Origin: Dryas octopetala
Lineage: Eukaryota > Streptophyta > Magnoliopsida > Rosales > Rosaceae
Direction: 5' to 3'
Assembly: GCA_963921425.1 (NCBI GenBank)
Contig: OY992834.1
Location: 15,688,164 to 15,752,163, forward strand
DNA: 64,000 nucleotides
The notes beneath the pieces are model-generated. The model had not been told where the DNA came from and ran no database searches. It saw nothing but the letters and a program-made list of their open reading frames with translations. The stretch's first letter is position 1, and every line of letters starts with the position of its first letter. The position numbers and the translations under genes were made by a program. Of this stretch, positions 12,831 through 24,790 are shown in pieces.

Positions 12831-13164
12831 TAGAGGTGGGAATGAGTCGGTTTTACCGGCCATTATCGGCCAACCGACCCATTATCGGTCAGCCGATAAT
12901 TCTACCAACAACCAACCAACCAAGTCGGGCCGATAATACCAACCGACCCATCAAAGTTGGTTCGGATGTTGGGTTTGAAATTTATCAAATATTGGTCTAA
13001 TAATTTCAACTGACCCACCTATATCGACCTTATCGGCAGCCGACTCGCAACCGACCTATAGTAGGTGGGTCGGTTGTTGGTTGTCAAAATTGCATTATCG
13101 GCCTTGTTGGATCGGATCGGTTGTTTGGCCGATATGCAACCGACCCGACCCATTCCCACCCCTA
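12831..13164. mobile_element. Non-autonomous hAT MITE (334 bp)
   Basis: The left end TAGAGGTGGGAATGAGTCGG and right end CCGACCCATTCCCACCCCTA are inverted repeats with two mismatches over 20 bases. The element is bracketed by an 8-bp target duplication, GCCACAAG (12823-12830) against GCCATAAG (13165-13172), with one mismatch. An 8-bp duplication plus a TAGRGGTG terminus is diagnostic of hAT transposons. The interior is packed with short CCGAT/ATCGG words in both orientations. No transposase is encoded. Confidence 0.85.
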
Positions 13165-13563
13165 GCCATAAGGATAGCTAAGATTAATCCCAAGCTCCTA
13201 CATAAATGGAAACCTAAAGAAAAAGAAATACATTATTCCACATTCACCATTTACCAAGCATTGTATTAACCCCAGTACAATGCCTGAATTTGTCCATATC
13301 CAAGTTCCCACATTAATTACTCACCAAATGCATTGCACCTTCCCAAGTAGTGTGAACACGTGAAAATGGCTCCACTAAGGAGGAGGGAACGAACTTGTTA
13401 CTTTATTAGGTGAAGACTGAATAATGATTGATGAGCTAGGATATTATTGAACAAAAGTTGTAAATAAATAATAATATTATCAAACATAATTTCACTCAAA
13501 TTCATTTAAGAAATATGAGTTTTATTATTTTGGGTATGACTCATTCATGATAAAGTACATCAA

Positions 13564-13976
13564 GGAGCCCGTTTGGTTCACGGAATTGATTTCTCAAGAA
13601 ATCAATTCCTTTGCATTTTCCAAGGGGAAAGGAATGTGAAATTTCCTTTTATGTGTTTGGTAAGCTTGGGAAAGTAAACTAGGAATTGAAAGTAATAAAT
13701 GCTGTGTTTGGTCAGTTTTCCAATTGTACCATAATCTATTATTTATTTTAAAATATTAGCAGAGTTAGTTTTGTCAAAAAAAAGCAATAAATGCTTTCTC
13801 AAGAGGGGGGAAATCAATTTCATTGCTCCAACAAGGGTTTCATTTTCCATTGCTCCAATTAGGGCATCTGATTTCCTTGGACTAGGAATTGATTTCCCTT
13901 TCCTGTACTTACCAAACATGAGAATATAACTGATTTCTCATTCTTAAACCTCCAAAACTTGAACCAAATAAGCCCT
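13564..13976. mobile_element. MITE with GGGCTTATTTGGTTC-type ends
   Basis: The left end reads GAGCCCGTTTGGTTCACG, and the right end, in reverse complement, reads AGGGCTTATTTGGTTCAAG. The interior shows further inverted symmetry: GGAATTGATTTC is repeated in both orientations near both ends. The pattern is that of a common plant foldback MITE. A target-site duplication could not be settled, so superfamily is left open. Confidence 0.6.
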
Positions 13977-14800
13977 AAATTACAATCCCTTGGCTCAAGA
14001 GAATATCATTTGATTCCAATTTCAATGAAACCAACGGATCACTTTGTAAGTGTTTGGATTTCTAATAGGTAAAAGACCAATTGAAAGGTTGGAATTTATT
14101 TGGTTAAATGTTTGGGGTTTATGAAAAATATTTGCGATTGCAGTTGCACCAATGTTTTAGGTTGCTACGTACCCATTGCAGGATCAAACCACACGTAGTT
14201 CCAAGTTTTTGGGAATTAAATGGGTGAATGACCCATTTATACTCAGATTTCCTAAATGTGAACACCCCAGTTATGCCGCCCATCATGGGAACTTGTTTCT
14301 GATCATTCTCTGCACATCCGGCGCATGGTGGAAGCTGGTTTTGGAACTTGTTCCAATGATGTCAGTCTCACATATGTTCTTTCGAAACTTGTTCTTATTT
14401 GAAATGTCACTTCCTACTATTTAGGGTTGTCACTTTGCTCCTTGGAAGCTGTGTTAGTTCTTTTTTCACTTCATTTGTTGATCGCTTTGGCTTCTGACAA
14501 AAAAAATGCTTCTTTGTTGTTCTTTGCTCTGTTGCCATGTGAAGACTGGTGATCAAAGTTATTTTCGGCCAGATAGAACACTTGTGATCTTTGAAGTACT
14601 GCTCTTTCTGGCGGAAGGATCTCGCCGAGAACAAACTTATTGTTTTGTTTGCCATGCAATAGATTCCAAATGGCACCTTGATTTGAGCAACATGTATGTG
14701 GTGATTTATCCAAAGTTTGGACTTATTAGTTGGGCCTGGTCATTGGGCTTTAGTGAATTTGGATTTGGCCATGCTTTTGGCCCAACACCAAATTATGGTG
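13977..14800. other. Unassigned AT-rich DNA
   Basis: Several overlapping open frames of 80-125 codons exist on both strands, but none carries a recognisable motif or a coherent splice structure. I see no gene here. Confidence 0.3.
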
Positions 14801-14879
14801 TAAACAATTTCAAAAAAAAAAATGAATTTTATTTATTTATTCAATTTTTTTTTATTTCCATTTCTCTTTGCCCACTTGT

Positions 14880-16420
14880 ATAAGTACCAAAAAAAAATTA
14901 TAAAAAAAAATTACTTTACACTCTCTTGCGTCTTTTCTCTTGTAGGTGTACATGTGCTTGTGATAAGTTAGAATCTCTTGCTTTTCTCTAGTATATTGAT
15001 AGTTGCTTTAGTTTGTAGCTTCCATATTTAGTATCTAGCATAATATTCTCTTTTATTTAGTACTAGTTTTGTTTATTTTTCCATCTTAAAAAAAATATGT
15101 TTTCTTTTCTTTATTTATTAGTAGGATTGTCATTGTATAAATTGTTTAGGTTGCTTACCTTTTGTACTTTGTTCATATTTATTGTGTTGTCCTTTTGTGC
15201 TTAATTTCTTTTTGGGAGGAGATTGCAAAAGTTATGGATCATCAAGAGAGGATTGCTACCTCATAAAGTTGTGGTTGCCCTTCTCCTAGTGTACGTGTTT
15301 AGCAATTGTGAACACACTAGTGGTACACTCTAAACTATCTTCATTTAATTATCCTTGATTGGTGTGTGTTGATTTGTGCAAATTTTCTTTCCCATTTATA
15401 ATTATTTGGGTTTGTGTTGTTTATTTGTCCTTAGTTAAAAAAAATAAAATAAAGATGTATGGATTTGGAAGTTATGTTTCCAATTTTGAGGTTTGCTTTT
15501 GTGTGGTAGTCCAAAACATATAGGCCAAGCTTGTCATTGCATGTATGCTTACTTTGATCCCCATCAAACATCCAATTTTAATTGTTGGGAGAATGACCAA
15601 TTTTTTTCTCAAATGATCTTAGGAGAACAAGTGTCCAATGACCTATTTTACCCTCCTAGTGAATTGTATCCTAGTTTCCATGAGCATACGCCACCGTTTG
15701 TTGCACCACAACAATCGACTTTAGAGGATACACTACTCTAAAAGTTCATTGAGTTAACTGATCAAACAATTTATGAAATCAAAGAAAATCTCTAACAACA
15801 TGCTAATGCCATTGCAAATTAACTTAGAACAACAAATAGACCATTTAGTATATATCATTGGGAGGGAGAGAACCAATATGAGACCAACATGTTAGGACAA
15901 GTTGAGATTAATGAGCCTTCGATTTATATGAGTGTCAACATTAGTCATCACCCACATGATGGTGAGGATAACATTTGCATCAATGGTATGGTGGTAGATT
16001 CTTCTTCTAGGGATAGTATTGAGGACCCACTAAATGCATGATTAGCCCATTTTTGTTGTGACTTTTGATGTTGACCAATCCATAGAAGAAGTCAATGCAT
16101 AATTAAATTACTAGCAGCCATGGTAGTTGAATTATACATGATTAGATATGGATTCTGAACTCTTAGCATTGCAAGGCAATTGATGTGTGTGTGTGTGTGT
16201 GTGTGTGTTTAAACCCTAAATCAACCCCTACTCATGTGTGTACGTGTGTGTTGGTGTATTCTAATTGCTAAGTTGAATTGATTTGATGAAATTTAATTCA
16301 TTCCTCGTGAGATCGACCTCGTATCATTTTCTATAAATGCTATTTGTGCACTTGCGAGTATATATACTTAAAATTAAGTTAATTAATTCGTTCTAAGAAA
16401 ATAAAAACAAATATACCATG
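14880..16420 (+). mobile_element. Decayed LTR retrotransposon fragment (Ty3/gypsy-like, tentative)
   Basis: Forward frames around 15490-15740 give CGSPKHIGQACHC followed by YFDPHQTSNFN, resembling the zinc-knuckle end of gag and the linker before protease in gypsy elements. A downstream stretch (15741-16120, several stops) continues in the same spirit with an acidic region. Near 16300, TCGTGAGATCGACCTCGTA recalls a segment found next to the LTRs of related elements. Stops and missing pol make this a relic. Assignment rests on general resemblance only. A (GT)n run lies at 16183-16208. Confidence 0.4.
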
Positions 16421-17980
16421 TGAGGATGACATTGGTGATTTGGTGCAAAGTTTGTGGGGTGTCCATTTGTTCAATTATTTTAAGGGCAACAACCTTTATC
16501 CCAAATTTTTTATGTAAAAAGATGTGATATAAGATACTAAATTACTGAAAAGCCTTTGACAACTTAGTCAAATGCACAAAAACTTCCATGTAGTTTTTTA
16601 TTTCAATTTTAAGGACAAAAACCCCCTTAAAATCACGGCATGTATCAATTTAATTTGCTTGATAACTTAGAGTACGTGCTCGATTTTTTCTTGTTTTACT
16701 ACACTACAGTTGCAGTTAATATAGTGACACTAAAGATGATGTTTAGGCATTAAGGATTCTTAGGGTGTGTTAAAAGTATGTTTAAGCTAGGAGGTTTATG
16801 GGTTTCAATGTACAATTTATAATTTTTATTAGGGTTACACAAGTATAATTGTATCGCAAAAATGGGCGTAATACATGGAAAAATTACACATAATTTTGTA
16901 TGCGCGTTCAAACACTTAAAGAGAGCGTTCAAACAGTACTCTAGAAAATTGTGCCTTTATAATTATAAGACATCGGGATGTTGGCTTGAGTAACTTAAAA
17001 GATTATTATGCATGCCCTTATAAGTCAAAGCGTATACCCACATGTCAACTAATGTGGCAAATAATTTGATAATTTTTTACTTGTTATATATAAATGTGTT
17101 TCAAAATAGGCCCAAATTTCAACAGAATGTGTAAGACCTAAGAAGAAAAATCAAAGGCAAGAGTCAAACTCTAGGCTTGATGTGGGCAGTAAACTTTTTT
17201 ACCAATGGGGCTACAATCCCCATGATCCACCCATAGTTTATACTTGTGCTGATTGGTAAAACACGTAGATTTGGTAAGATTAATAATTTTTCAATATGAG
17301 GCCATATCTAGCTAATTATATCAAATTAATAAATGTGATATGAAAATATCTCACTAGATACAATTATTAATTATATTTTCATAATGTTACCATTTTTTTT
17401 TTTTTACTGAATTCACTATAAATGAATTAGGACTCTATGCTTTGATCATAATAATGAGCCATTCAGAACTAGCTAGAGAGTTTTGAGCTAGATAACTATT
17501 AGATTTACTTTGGGTGATATGAATTTTCCTCAATATTCCCCTTACATTTTCCTATTGTAAGATCATTAGTCTACAACATTTAGCCTTTATTAATTTATTT
17601 TATATGCTCACTTAATTTTAATTTTAATTTTGTGCTCTCTCTTTATTTTCACAAGACATACTAGTTTATGCGTGCATATATACTTCAACATTTATACGCA
17701 ATGTTTTGTGTATATGTGCCCTCTACCACTACCAAGTATTGTGAGATGGCTTTTACCATCTTTTGTTCTACTTGTAGCTAAATGCTTTTAACGGTATATG
17801 CTACTATATCTACTTTTGTTTAATTTTTTTATAGAATGATCTATTTATTTTATAATTGCAGTAATCCTTGAAGAGGTTTCCAAAAAGATCGTGGTGATCG
17901 GGAAAGGTTTATTTCAATTTATGAAAATACTTTCACGAGAAATATGAAATTCATCTTCAATCGGATCAATGATTTACCAT
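16410..17980 (+). repeat. Dispersed repeat family X, copy A (left part)
   Basis: The stretch from CCATGTGAGGATGACATTGG through a conserved TATA region (TATAAAT at 17417-17423) to the exon-2-like block near 17862-17976 matches copies at 29-31 kb and 46-49 kb over most of its length. Similarity stops at GATTTACC near 17976. The exon-like block has diverged and holds stops. Sequence resembling the far end of the repeat resumes near 23.9 kb, so about 6 kb of other elements appears to have been inserted or rearranged between. Confidence 0.7.
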
Positions 17981-18938
17981 ATATATATAACATTATGGTT
18001 AGTTCTAGATCTCCTGATTATCTTTAAAAATATTTTTTTTCTAATTTAAAAATATTATAATTATATATTATTATCTTAACAAAAAAAGAATTGTCCCCTT
18101 CACTGTGTCGGTCAACCTGCCGTTCTCTCTCTCTCAAGTTTGTAACATGTAGGAAATAGAAATGCAAACCTTTTTTCTGCAATCAAATCCATCACTTTTT
18201 GCCTCTCAGTCTCTCACTAGCTACTTAAAAAAATCCCATTAATGACAAAATTTTTCCGTCACTCAAAGTACATTTTCCATCGCTAATTAATAATTTTACA
18301 ACCAAAATAAGTAGTTTACTGTTAAAGTTAAATTAAAACCCGCCATGCGAATTTGAATTTGGTATTCATTTTAGTGATTTTACTAGTTCTATACTTACTA
18401 GTTCTATACTTACTCTTAATGATGAGTTTGTGCATGATATAGAGGAAACTGGTAATTACAACAAAATAAAATTAAAAATATGTATAGAATAACCCCAATA
18501 AAAGTTGAATATATAAACCTAATAATTCTAACCTTAAAATCAGCATTTACAGGATGTTCAAAATGACATGGCTAGAAGTTATATATTTGGGCTTAGCATC
18601 CCAAGTGCAAAGTGGTCTATGGTGACTGCATGAATGCCCATAAACGTTTTTGGTGCAGTTTGTCTTACTGCTTCATGCTGCTTCCTCAATTCCTCAGGTA
18701 ATGCATGTGTCTGAAACTCATGGTTCCCTCTCTCTCTCTCTCTCTCTCAGTCTCTTTGTGCATATTTGATCTCATTTAACCTATGCTGCATGTGTTATTT
18801 GTTTAGGAATTCAAGATCGTATCATCTGAAAATGAGTCACTGAGGAGAAAAAATTATCATCCACTTACTTATCTGGAGGTGAAATCTTGAGACACCTTGC
18901 AAGCTAGCCATCTTAATCCATGCATGTCACTATATATA

Positions 18939-19343
18939 GGCCCTTCCAATAAGGGATCCCTCATTTAATGTTAAATGAGGGATCACCCTGTGTGGCCCAC
19001 ACGAGTCGTTTTGTGTTAATCCGAACCGTCCATTTTTTACATCTCTATTGATAGATCATCCCTGCAAAAAATCAGCTAAATCGGAAATCGTTTACTCGTT
19101 CGTTTAAGCGGTCGAAGTTTAAAACAAATGGACGAACAACAAATTCCTCTATAAACACCTAAACTTTGACCGCTTAATCGAACGGGTAAACGATTTTCGA
19201 TTTGGTTGATTTTTTGCAGGGATGGTCTATCAATGGAGATGTAAAAAATAGACGGTTCGGATTAACACAAAACGACCCATGTGGGCCCCACAAGGTGATC
19301 CCTCATTTAACACTAAATGAGGGATCCCTTATTGGAATAGCCC
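18939..19343. mobile_element. Foldback MITE, near-perfect long inverted repeat (405 bp)
   Basis: Two arms of roughly 180 bases pair almost completely, for example GGATCCCTCATTTAA against TTAAATGAGGGATCC and GAACCGTC against GACGGTTC. The ends are GGCCCTTCCAATAAGG and its near complement. Both flanks are TA-rich (CTATATATA left, TTTATATAT right), so the target duplication is ambiguous, though about 9 bases would fit a Mutator-like origin. There is no coding capacity. Confidence 0.8.
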
Positions 19344-19363
19344 TTTATATATATATATATATA

Positions 19364-19744
19364 ATGCTCTAAAACTAACTGATTAGTAAGTTAATACAAA
19401 GCTAACCACCCTGTTGGGCCCACTGCATAATATAATATTAAAATCCGAACCGTCTATTTTTTAGGTTCTACTTCAAAGATTATCCCTATAAAAAATCTCC
19501 AACATTTAGCCATTTGATTATAATAACAACTATTTATATGTTTTTATCGAAAATACTGATCGTCTATTTATTTAATCTCAATTAGATGACTACATGATTT
19601 TCGATTTAGTTGATTTTTTACAATGATGATCTTTGAAGTAGAGCTTAAATAATTGATGGTTCGGATTATGAAATTAGTTATGTGGTAAGCCCAAAAACAT
19701 GGTTAGCTTCGTATTAACTTGCTAACTGGTTAGCTTTAGAGCAC
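19364..19744. mobile_element. Second foldback MITE immediately downstream (about 380 bp)
   Basis: The left arm GCTCTAAAACTAACTGATTAG and the right arm, in reverse complement GCTCTAAAGCTAACCAGTTAG, pair along more than 100 bases, including GAACCGTC/GATGGTTC in the interior. It begins about 20 bases after the previous element, separated by a TA run, and is followed by another TA run (about 19751-19774). Confidence 0.75.
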
Positions 19745-19759
19745 TCCTCTATATATATA

Positions 19760-21210
19760 TATATATATATATATGTTTGCCTTTTATTAGATATACAATT
19801 GGTTTATTTTAATATGTTTTGAGTTTTCTTTTCTTTTCCTTTTTAGGTCCAAATCACTCTAGATCTCACTTTGTCTGTCTGTTCTAATCTTTTTTGTGAC
19901 AAGGGTTTGAATAATTTGATAAAACTAATTTTTTAAAAAAAAAAAAAGTAACCCAAATGGTCATAAAGAAAAATGTTTTTATTTTTTTAAAGTCCATTAT
20001 TAAAAATCTACTATTCATCCGGCCCACACGCTACAGTGAAATACTGTAGCGGCCCACTTTTAAAAACCTGATGCTACAGTTACTGTAGCGCTACAGTGTT
20101 TTTAAAATGCCATTTTTTTCCTTTATTTATTATTATTATTTTTTCATTTCAGTGCCAATTGGTACATAAACTGCCAAAAAAATAGCCACTATCAAAAAAA
20201 TACTATTTAACAATTGTCGCAGGCAGTGGCAATCACATAAAAATTAGTTCAAAGATGCAAGAAACACATCAAAACCAAATCCAAAATAAAAATAAGAAGT
20301 AGAGATCTCAAAAACAAATAGCCTCTACAAAAAAATGTCATTTAACAGTGGCGACAATAGAAAACCATTAGAGAACTGCCATTTACAAAACACCATTAGA
20401 GAATTGCCACTCTAAGTGAGTAATTTATGTAGGCTAATTGCAATTACTTGGCCAATGTGACTGCACAGATTTTCTCTTTTCTTCAGAACTCATCATAGAT
20501 ATATAGTTTGAATTTCAAATATATATACCCACCATATGTACATATCAAAAATATACATGTGCCCATCATAACTCATAAGGCTTAGAAAGGTCACTTAATA
20601 ATTTTCTGGTCCTTCCCCCTATACACACTACTTCATATAGCAGTGGGCATTTACTTAATGACCATATCTGGAAGACACTTCCCAAATCTGCGGACAATTG
20701 GCTGCTCATCTAGCTACCTTATTTGATCCATCCAGTTCTTATTTTTTCCTCTCATCAATAAATGCCTATTTGTGTTTCTAATCTACTAAAATAGACCTCC
20801 AACCGACATTGCCACCCTTGTCAACATCTGCAATTATTGAATAATTTGCTGGAATGAAACAACAGAGCAATATGTTAGCCATTCAGTCAATGGCTATAGG
20901 TAATGAAAACTTCCACCTAAAAAATCATGCATATAGGAAATGAAAACTTCATTCATTTGTTTCATTAATTTACTCATGCTTATTACTACGCTAAGCAAGT
21001 TGCAAGCACCAAGCAATTAGCTTGGTTTTCAGCTCCTAGCATTGTGAGGACTAGCTTGATGATTAGGAGTGATTAATTGATGTAAACAGTATAAGAGCAA
21101 CTCCACTTTGCTAGTTAACATTATAAGGTTGAATAACTAAACATTTCAAGTAGAAAATGCAAACAAAAATTTCACTATGTTCAAAAATTATGAAAGGAAA
21201 CTTGGCATAT
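19760..21210. other. AT-rich intergenic DNA with a CTACAGT cluster
   Basis: No convincing gene is seen. A cluster of the word CTACAGT/ACTGTAG in alternating orientation lies at about 20030-20097. A reverse-strand exon-like word (SIIADVDKGGNVGWRSILV, near 20795-20865) follows an acceptor-like TTCCAG, but neither product nor partner exons are recognised. Confidence 0.3.
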
Positions 21211-21222
21211 GCAAAAATTAAA

Positions 21223-21618
21223 GGGATTAATGCCATTTTGCTCCCTAGACTATTACACATGTATCAGTTTGCTCCTCATACTTCTAATTTAGAAAATTAA
21301 GGACCCTGACTTTTTCAATTTTGCCAATTGAGGTTTTTCCATCAATTTACACATTTTTCATCTAAAACGTCGGGATGATCAACCAAAATTCAGCAAGAAA
21401 TAAAAGAGGGAAAAATGATAAATGAGGAAAAAATGATAAGATCTAAATGGAAGGAACCATTTTGCCCTCAAAGATTTGGATGAAAAATGTGTAAATTGAT
21501 GGAAGAACCTCAATTGGCAAAATTGAAAAAGTCAAAGTTCTTAATTTTCCAAATTAGAAGTTTGAGGAGCAAACTGATACAATTGTAATAGTCTGGGGAG
21601 CAAAATGGTATTAATCCC
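21223..21618. mobile_element. Mutator-type MITE, copy 1 (396 bp)
   Basis: The ends GGGATTAATGCCATTTTGCTCCC and the inverted GGGATTAATACCATTTTGCTCCC pair, and the arms continue through TATCAGTTTGCTCC and TTTTTCAATTTTGCC. It is flanked by an exact 9-bp direct repeat AAAATTAAA (21214-21222 and 21619-21627), the size made by Mutator-like transposases. A second family member lies at 34127-34524. Confidence 0.9.
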
Positions 21619-21699
21619 AAAATTAAATGAATTTGCACACACCATAAACTAAGGCAAGCAAGTAGATACTAAATTCACAACCTTAAGCCTAAGCCTTAC

Positions 21700-21806
21700 T
21701 GTAAATGTATGTTGTTGTTTGGCTGCATAGCTTTCTTTGACAACCCTGCCAACAACAGTTCTATTCCCTACAATCCTTCCATGCATGCCTTGTCACCTTA
21801 TCAAAC
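21700..21806 (-). pseudogene. Single exon remnant resembling plant CCCH/SAP-domain protein (C3H62-like)
   Basis: Reverse strand, between an acceptor (AAACAG) and a donor (A before GTAAGG), the frame reads HGRIVGNRTVVGRVVKESY then AAKQQHTFT. This resembles a conserved block GRVVKESYGAAKQQHTFT that I recall from plant CCCH zinc-finger/SAP proteins of the C3H62 type. One Gly is missing and a TGA lies in frame upstream. The expected following words (EVLWSKG) were not found nearby, so this is probably a duplicated fragment. Intact splice borders argue for genomic, not RNA-mediated, copying. Confidence 0.45.
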
Positions 21807-22246
21807 CTGTTTGAAATAAAATCCTCAATAAAATAACAACATCAAAAGAATTGAGGACACTGCACAAACATAAATGGTGCATAATATTTGCAATAAAATC
21901 GAACTATCACATTTCCCTAAAACAGCTTGCAATGTAACATTTGCAAAATTAAATTACAAATATATTGTCCTCAACAATAAGAATAATATTTTCAGATTGT
22001 GCCTCAAATTTTCCTAAACCATTAGAACCAATTTCTATAAACTATCATCCAATATTCCTAACAAATTAACATCAAATTTCATCAACGAAATACCCATCAA
22101 TTCATCATCAACCTCCTGCCTACAAAAATTTCAAAAAAAAAATAAATAAATAAAAAAACAGCAACACATCAATAATCATAACGACCCAGAGAGATGAACT
22201 ACCTGGTTCGCCGAGATATGAGAAAGAAGAAGGAGACTTGATACGT

Positions 22247-22247
<1 letters not shown>

Positions 22248-22326
<79 letters not shown>
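22248..22326. repeat. (GA)n microsatellite, about 39 units
   Basis: This is one of the longest perfect dinucleotide runs in the window. On the reverse strand the CT tract begins just after a potential 5' splice site, the same arrangement as in the ZPR leader intron. Confidence 0.95.
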
Positions 22327-22329
<3 letters not shown>

Positions 22330-22339
22330 TGGTGTAGAC

Positions 22340-22468
22340 CTGGAAGTGATCTCCTGGTTCGTCCAGAACGATCTCGCGCCTATACCTATATCCAATGGCG
22401 GCTGGATCCTGAAGCTCGTCGATCTGATCCAGCAGAGAAGCTGCTGGGCTATACGTGCTCCATGGCAA
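22340..22468 (-). other. Possible first coding exon, unknown product
   Basis: On the reverse strand a 43-codon open stretch starts MPWSTYSPAASLLDQIDEL and ends at a good donor (TTCCAG before GTCTAC). Upstream is a pyrimidine-rich leader-like sequence and an ACACGTAC element. No downstream exon was confidently joined, though the remnant at 21700-21806 lies in the expected direction. I do not recognise the protein, and the frame may be fortuitous. Confidence 0.3.
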
Positions 22469-22559
22469 AGACGAGAGAGTGAGGTTAACAAAGATAGACG
22501 GAGAATAAGAGGAATGTTAGAACGTGGACCGGGTTAGGTACGTGTTATTGGATCTCCTT

Positions 22560-23200
22560 TAAAACAAAAACAAAAAGTGCCTGGATCTTAAAGGTATAGA
22601 GAGCCCAAATTTGAGTTTTATAATCATTTACTTTAAAGAAAAACGATACCAAATGAAATAAAAATAAAATAACTGTTGTGTAGCATTGTGGTTTCAATTA
22701 ACCTATTTTTTTTTTTTATCTGGGAAATTTAACCAATTTCTCTATAATATTTTTTTTGTAAAAAACGTATATGTTTCTTAGGAGTCCCTTTTTTTACTGA
22801 GAGAAATCGGATAACTATTGATATAAGTGATGCATGTCCCTTAATTAAACTCCACAAACTGATTTGCTACAAATTTAATGATATTTTGTTTTGAGAATCC
22901 AAATCTAATGATATATATATACAAATCATTCCACAAAAGATATTGCTACACGTACATCTTTCATATTTGAACCATTTTCTTAAAAGTTTTGTATAACAGT
23001 AATGCTTCTATGAGCTACAAAATTCGGTTGACTTTAAGCGTCACCAATTTGTAACGTTGGATGAATTAGCATGCATATATGTTTGTTTAGTTCAAGTGTT
23101 AGATAAAATCCAACTTTAGCAAATTGATGATACTTATAATTGTCGCTCATATATTTGAAAAGAATTAATAGTTCTCAATTTGAATGGTAACTTGATGTTA

Positions 23201-23234
<34 letters not shown>

Positions 23235-23900
23235 AACGTCATCCCAAACCCAACCCCACTCCTTATAACACATTCATCAACACTAACCCGTTAACTAAAA
23301 CTAGAGAGAGAAATTGACTAGTACTCTTTAGGAAGTCAGATTCTGGAATGAAGAACATTGATGCAAATTTTACAAATTTTTATGGTTTCCGCAGTTTCTC
23401 ATTGTGAGGAATATGATTGTATCTCCAAAGCACCAGAGGAGAATGAAACAGAGAGCGAGAGATAGAAAGTGAGGCAGAGAGCCGAGAAGAAATTGCTGAT
23501 TTCAGAGTTGAACAAATGAAGAAGAAAAGAGGGTCTTTGGTGGTGAATCGAAGCAGAATTGGGGTTTGATTGGTTTCTTCTTCTTACCCAACAGCCATAT
23601 CTTATCAATTGCTGAAGAAATAACCGATATTTTCAGAGACATTGCTGACATTTACTGATATAGTTTACAGGCGAATTAAATATCGTCTATCCAAAATTTC
23701 AATATCTCGCCCTATATTTTGGCAATTTTATCGATTTTTTCATCCTTGTTATGCAATCTTTTGGTTATCACTATTGCCTACTAACAATGGATTAATTTTA
23801 CCGTTTGACAATAGAAATATTGTAATACACGAACAAAAAAAGTTCATTGCTCAACTCATTAAAAAGTGGACAATCTCATTGAATGATATAAAACTCAGAT
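22560..23900. other. AT-rich intergenic DNA, no gene seen
   Basis: The stretch holds an AT microsatellite (about 23203-23231) and a purine-rich block (23420-23560). Around 23330 there is a short match to family X (CAGATTCTGGAATGAAG, compare 48770). No coding structure is supported. Confidence 0.3.
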
Positions 23901-23929
23901 TTGTAGGGCAACAACAAAAAAAAAAAACA

Positions 23930-24790
23930 AAAAAACAAAAAAGTGATTGTGTGATAAGGGCCTATGCCAAGCAGCACGCTAAGGTGGGAGGCATCTTGAT
24001 CTGTGGAGGTTGAGTTGGGCACCCAACCCGACACCCCAATCAAATATCATTGAGGAGTTGCTACCCAACCTTTGTGGATGGGGGTCTCCTACTAACCCGA
24101 GGATAGGGGGCATGCTTTGTACGACTCACCAAACCAAAGTGAACAAACCAAGTCCACCTCACCTCACTTGGTGAGACTTCACTTATACTACCAATCACTT
24201 TAATGCCCTACTTAGTTACAAGCCCACGCTACCAGGCTCGGCAATAACAAAGTCTTATGTAAATCCTTGTAAGCAATAATACACTTCAATAGTCTTCCAA
24301 TGTGGGACTTAATTATTAGAAATTATCATTCATTTTGATGCATTCGGCAACTCCCCCCTCCCCATATTTCATCAAAACTAAAACTGTATTATCAATTATC
24401 TGGCAACCTAGCTCCAATCCCCCTATTGGTGAAACTAATAGCAATCATTGAAAGAACTTTTTCTGGGAGGCTTGATATCCTTGTATCAGTTTAGCTTTTC
24501 AAATCAAGCTCATGGAATACAACTATGTATCATCCCTACTATTTTATCAGCATGAGTTTCAGGCGATTTTTTTTCCCCATGAACTTCGGTTTCTTCAAAT
24601 TTTCCACCAAATTAGGATAATAGTCGGTGCCCTTAGGATTATAATTAATGATCTTGAATTGCGAAAATGGACCCTAAACATTAACCCCACAGACTTGGCA
24701 CCATGTCATTTCTCATATGGTGAATCTTTAAAAATGACCAAAATTTGAGCTCACTAAAGAAATTTGAACCTTTTTTTGTTTTTTGAGAAA
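23930..24790. repeat. Family X fragments: 3' part of a copy followed by an inverted 5' end
   Basis: From about 23935 the sequence follows the far end of copies B (31730) and C (49180), with shared words such as GGCATCTTGAT, ACCCAACACCCCAAT-like text and CAAAGTGAACA. From about 24600 to 24785 it is the reverse complement of the family start seen at 50381-50530, including TTTTTAAAGATTCACCAT in inverted orientation. The block therefore joins a 3' end head-on to an inverted 5' end. Confidence 0.65.

Noticed and set aside
22238..22537. An open frame rich in Arg-Glu dipeptides
   Set aside because: It is produced by reading through the (GA)n microsatellite. The same applies to the Leu-Ser and Arg-Glu frames at 4120-4353 and 42168-42544.
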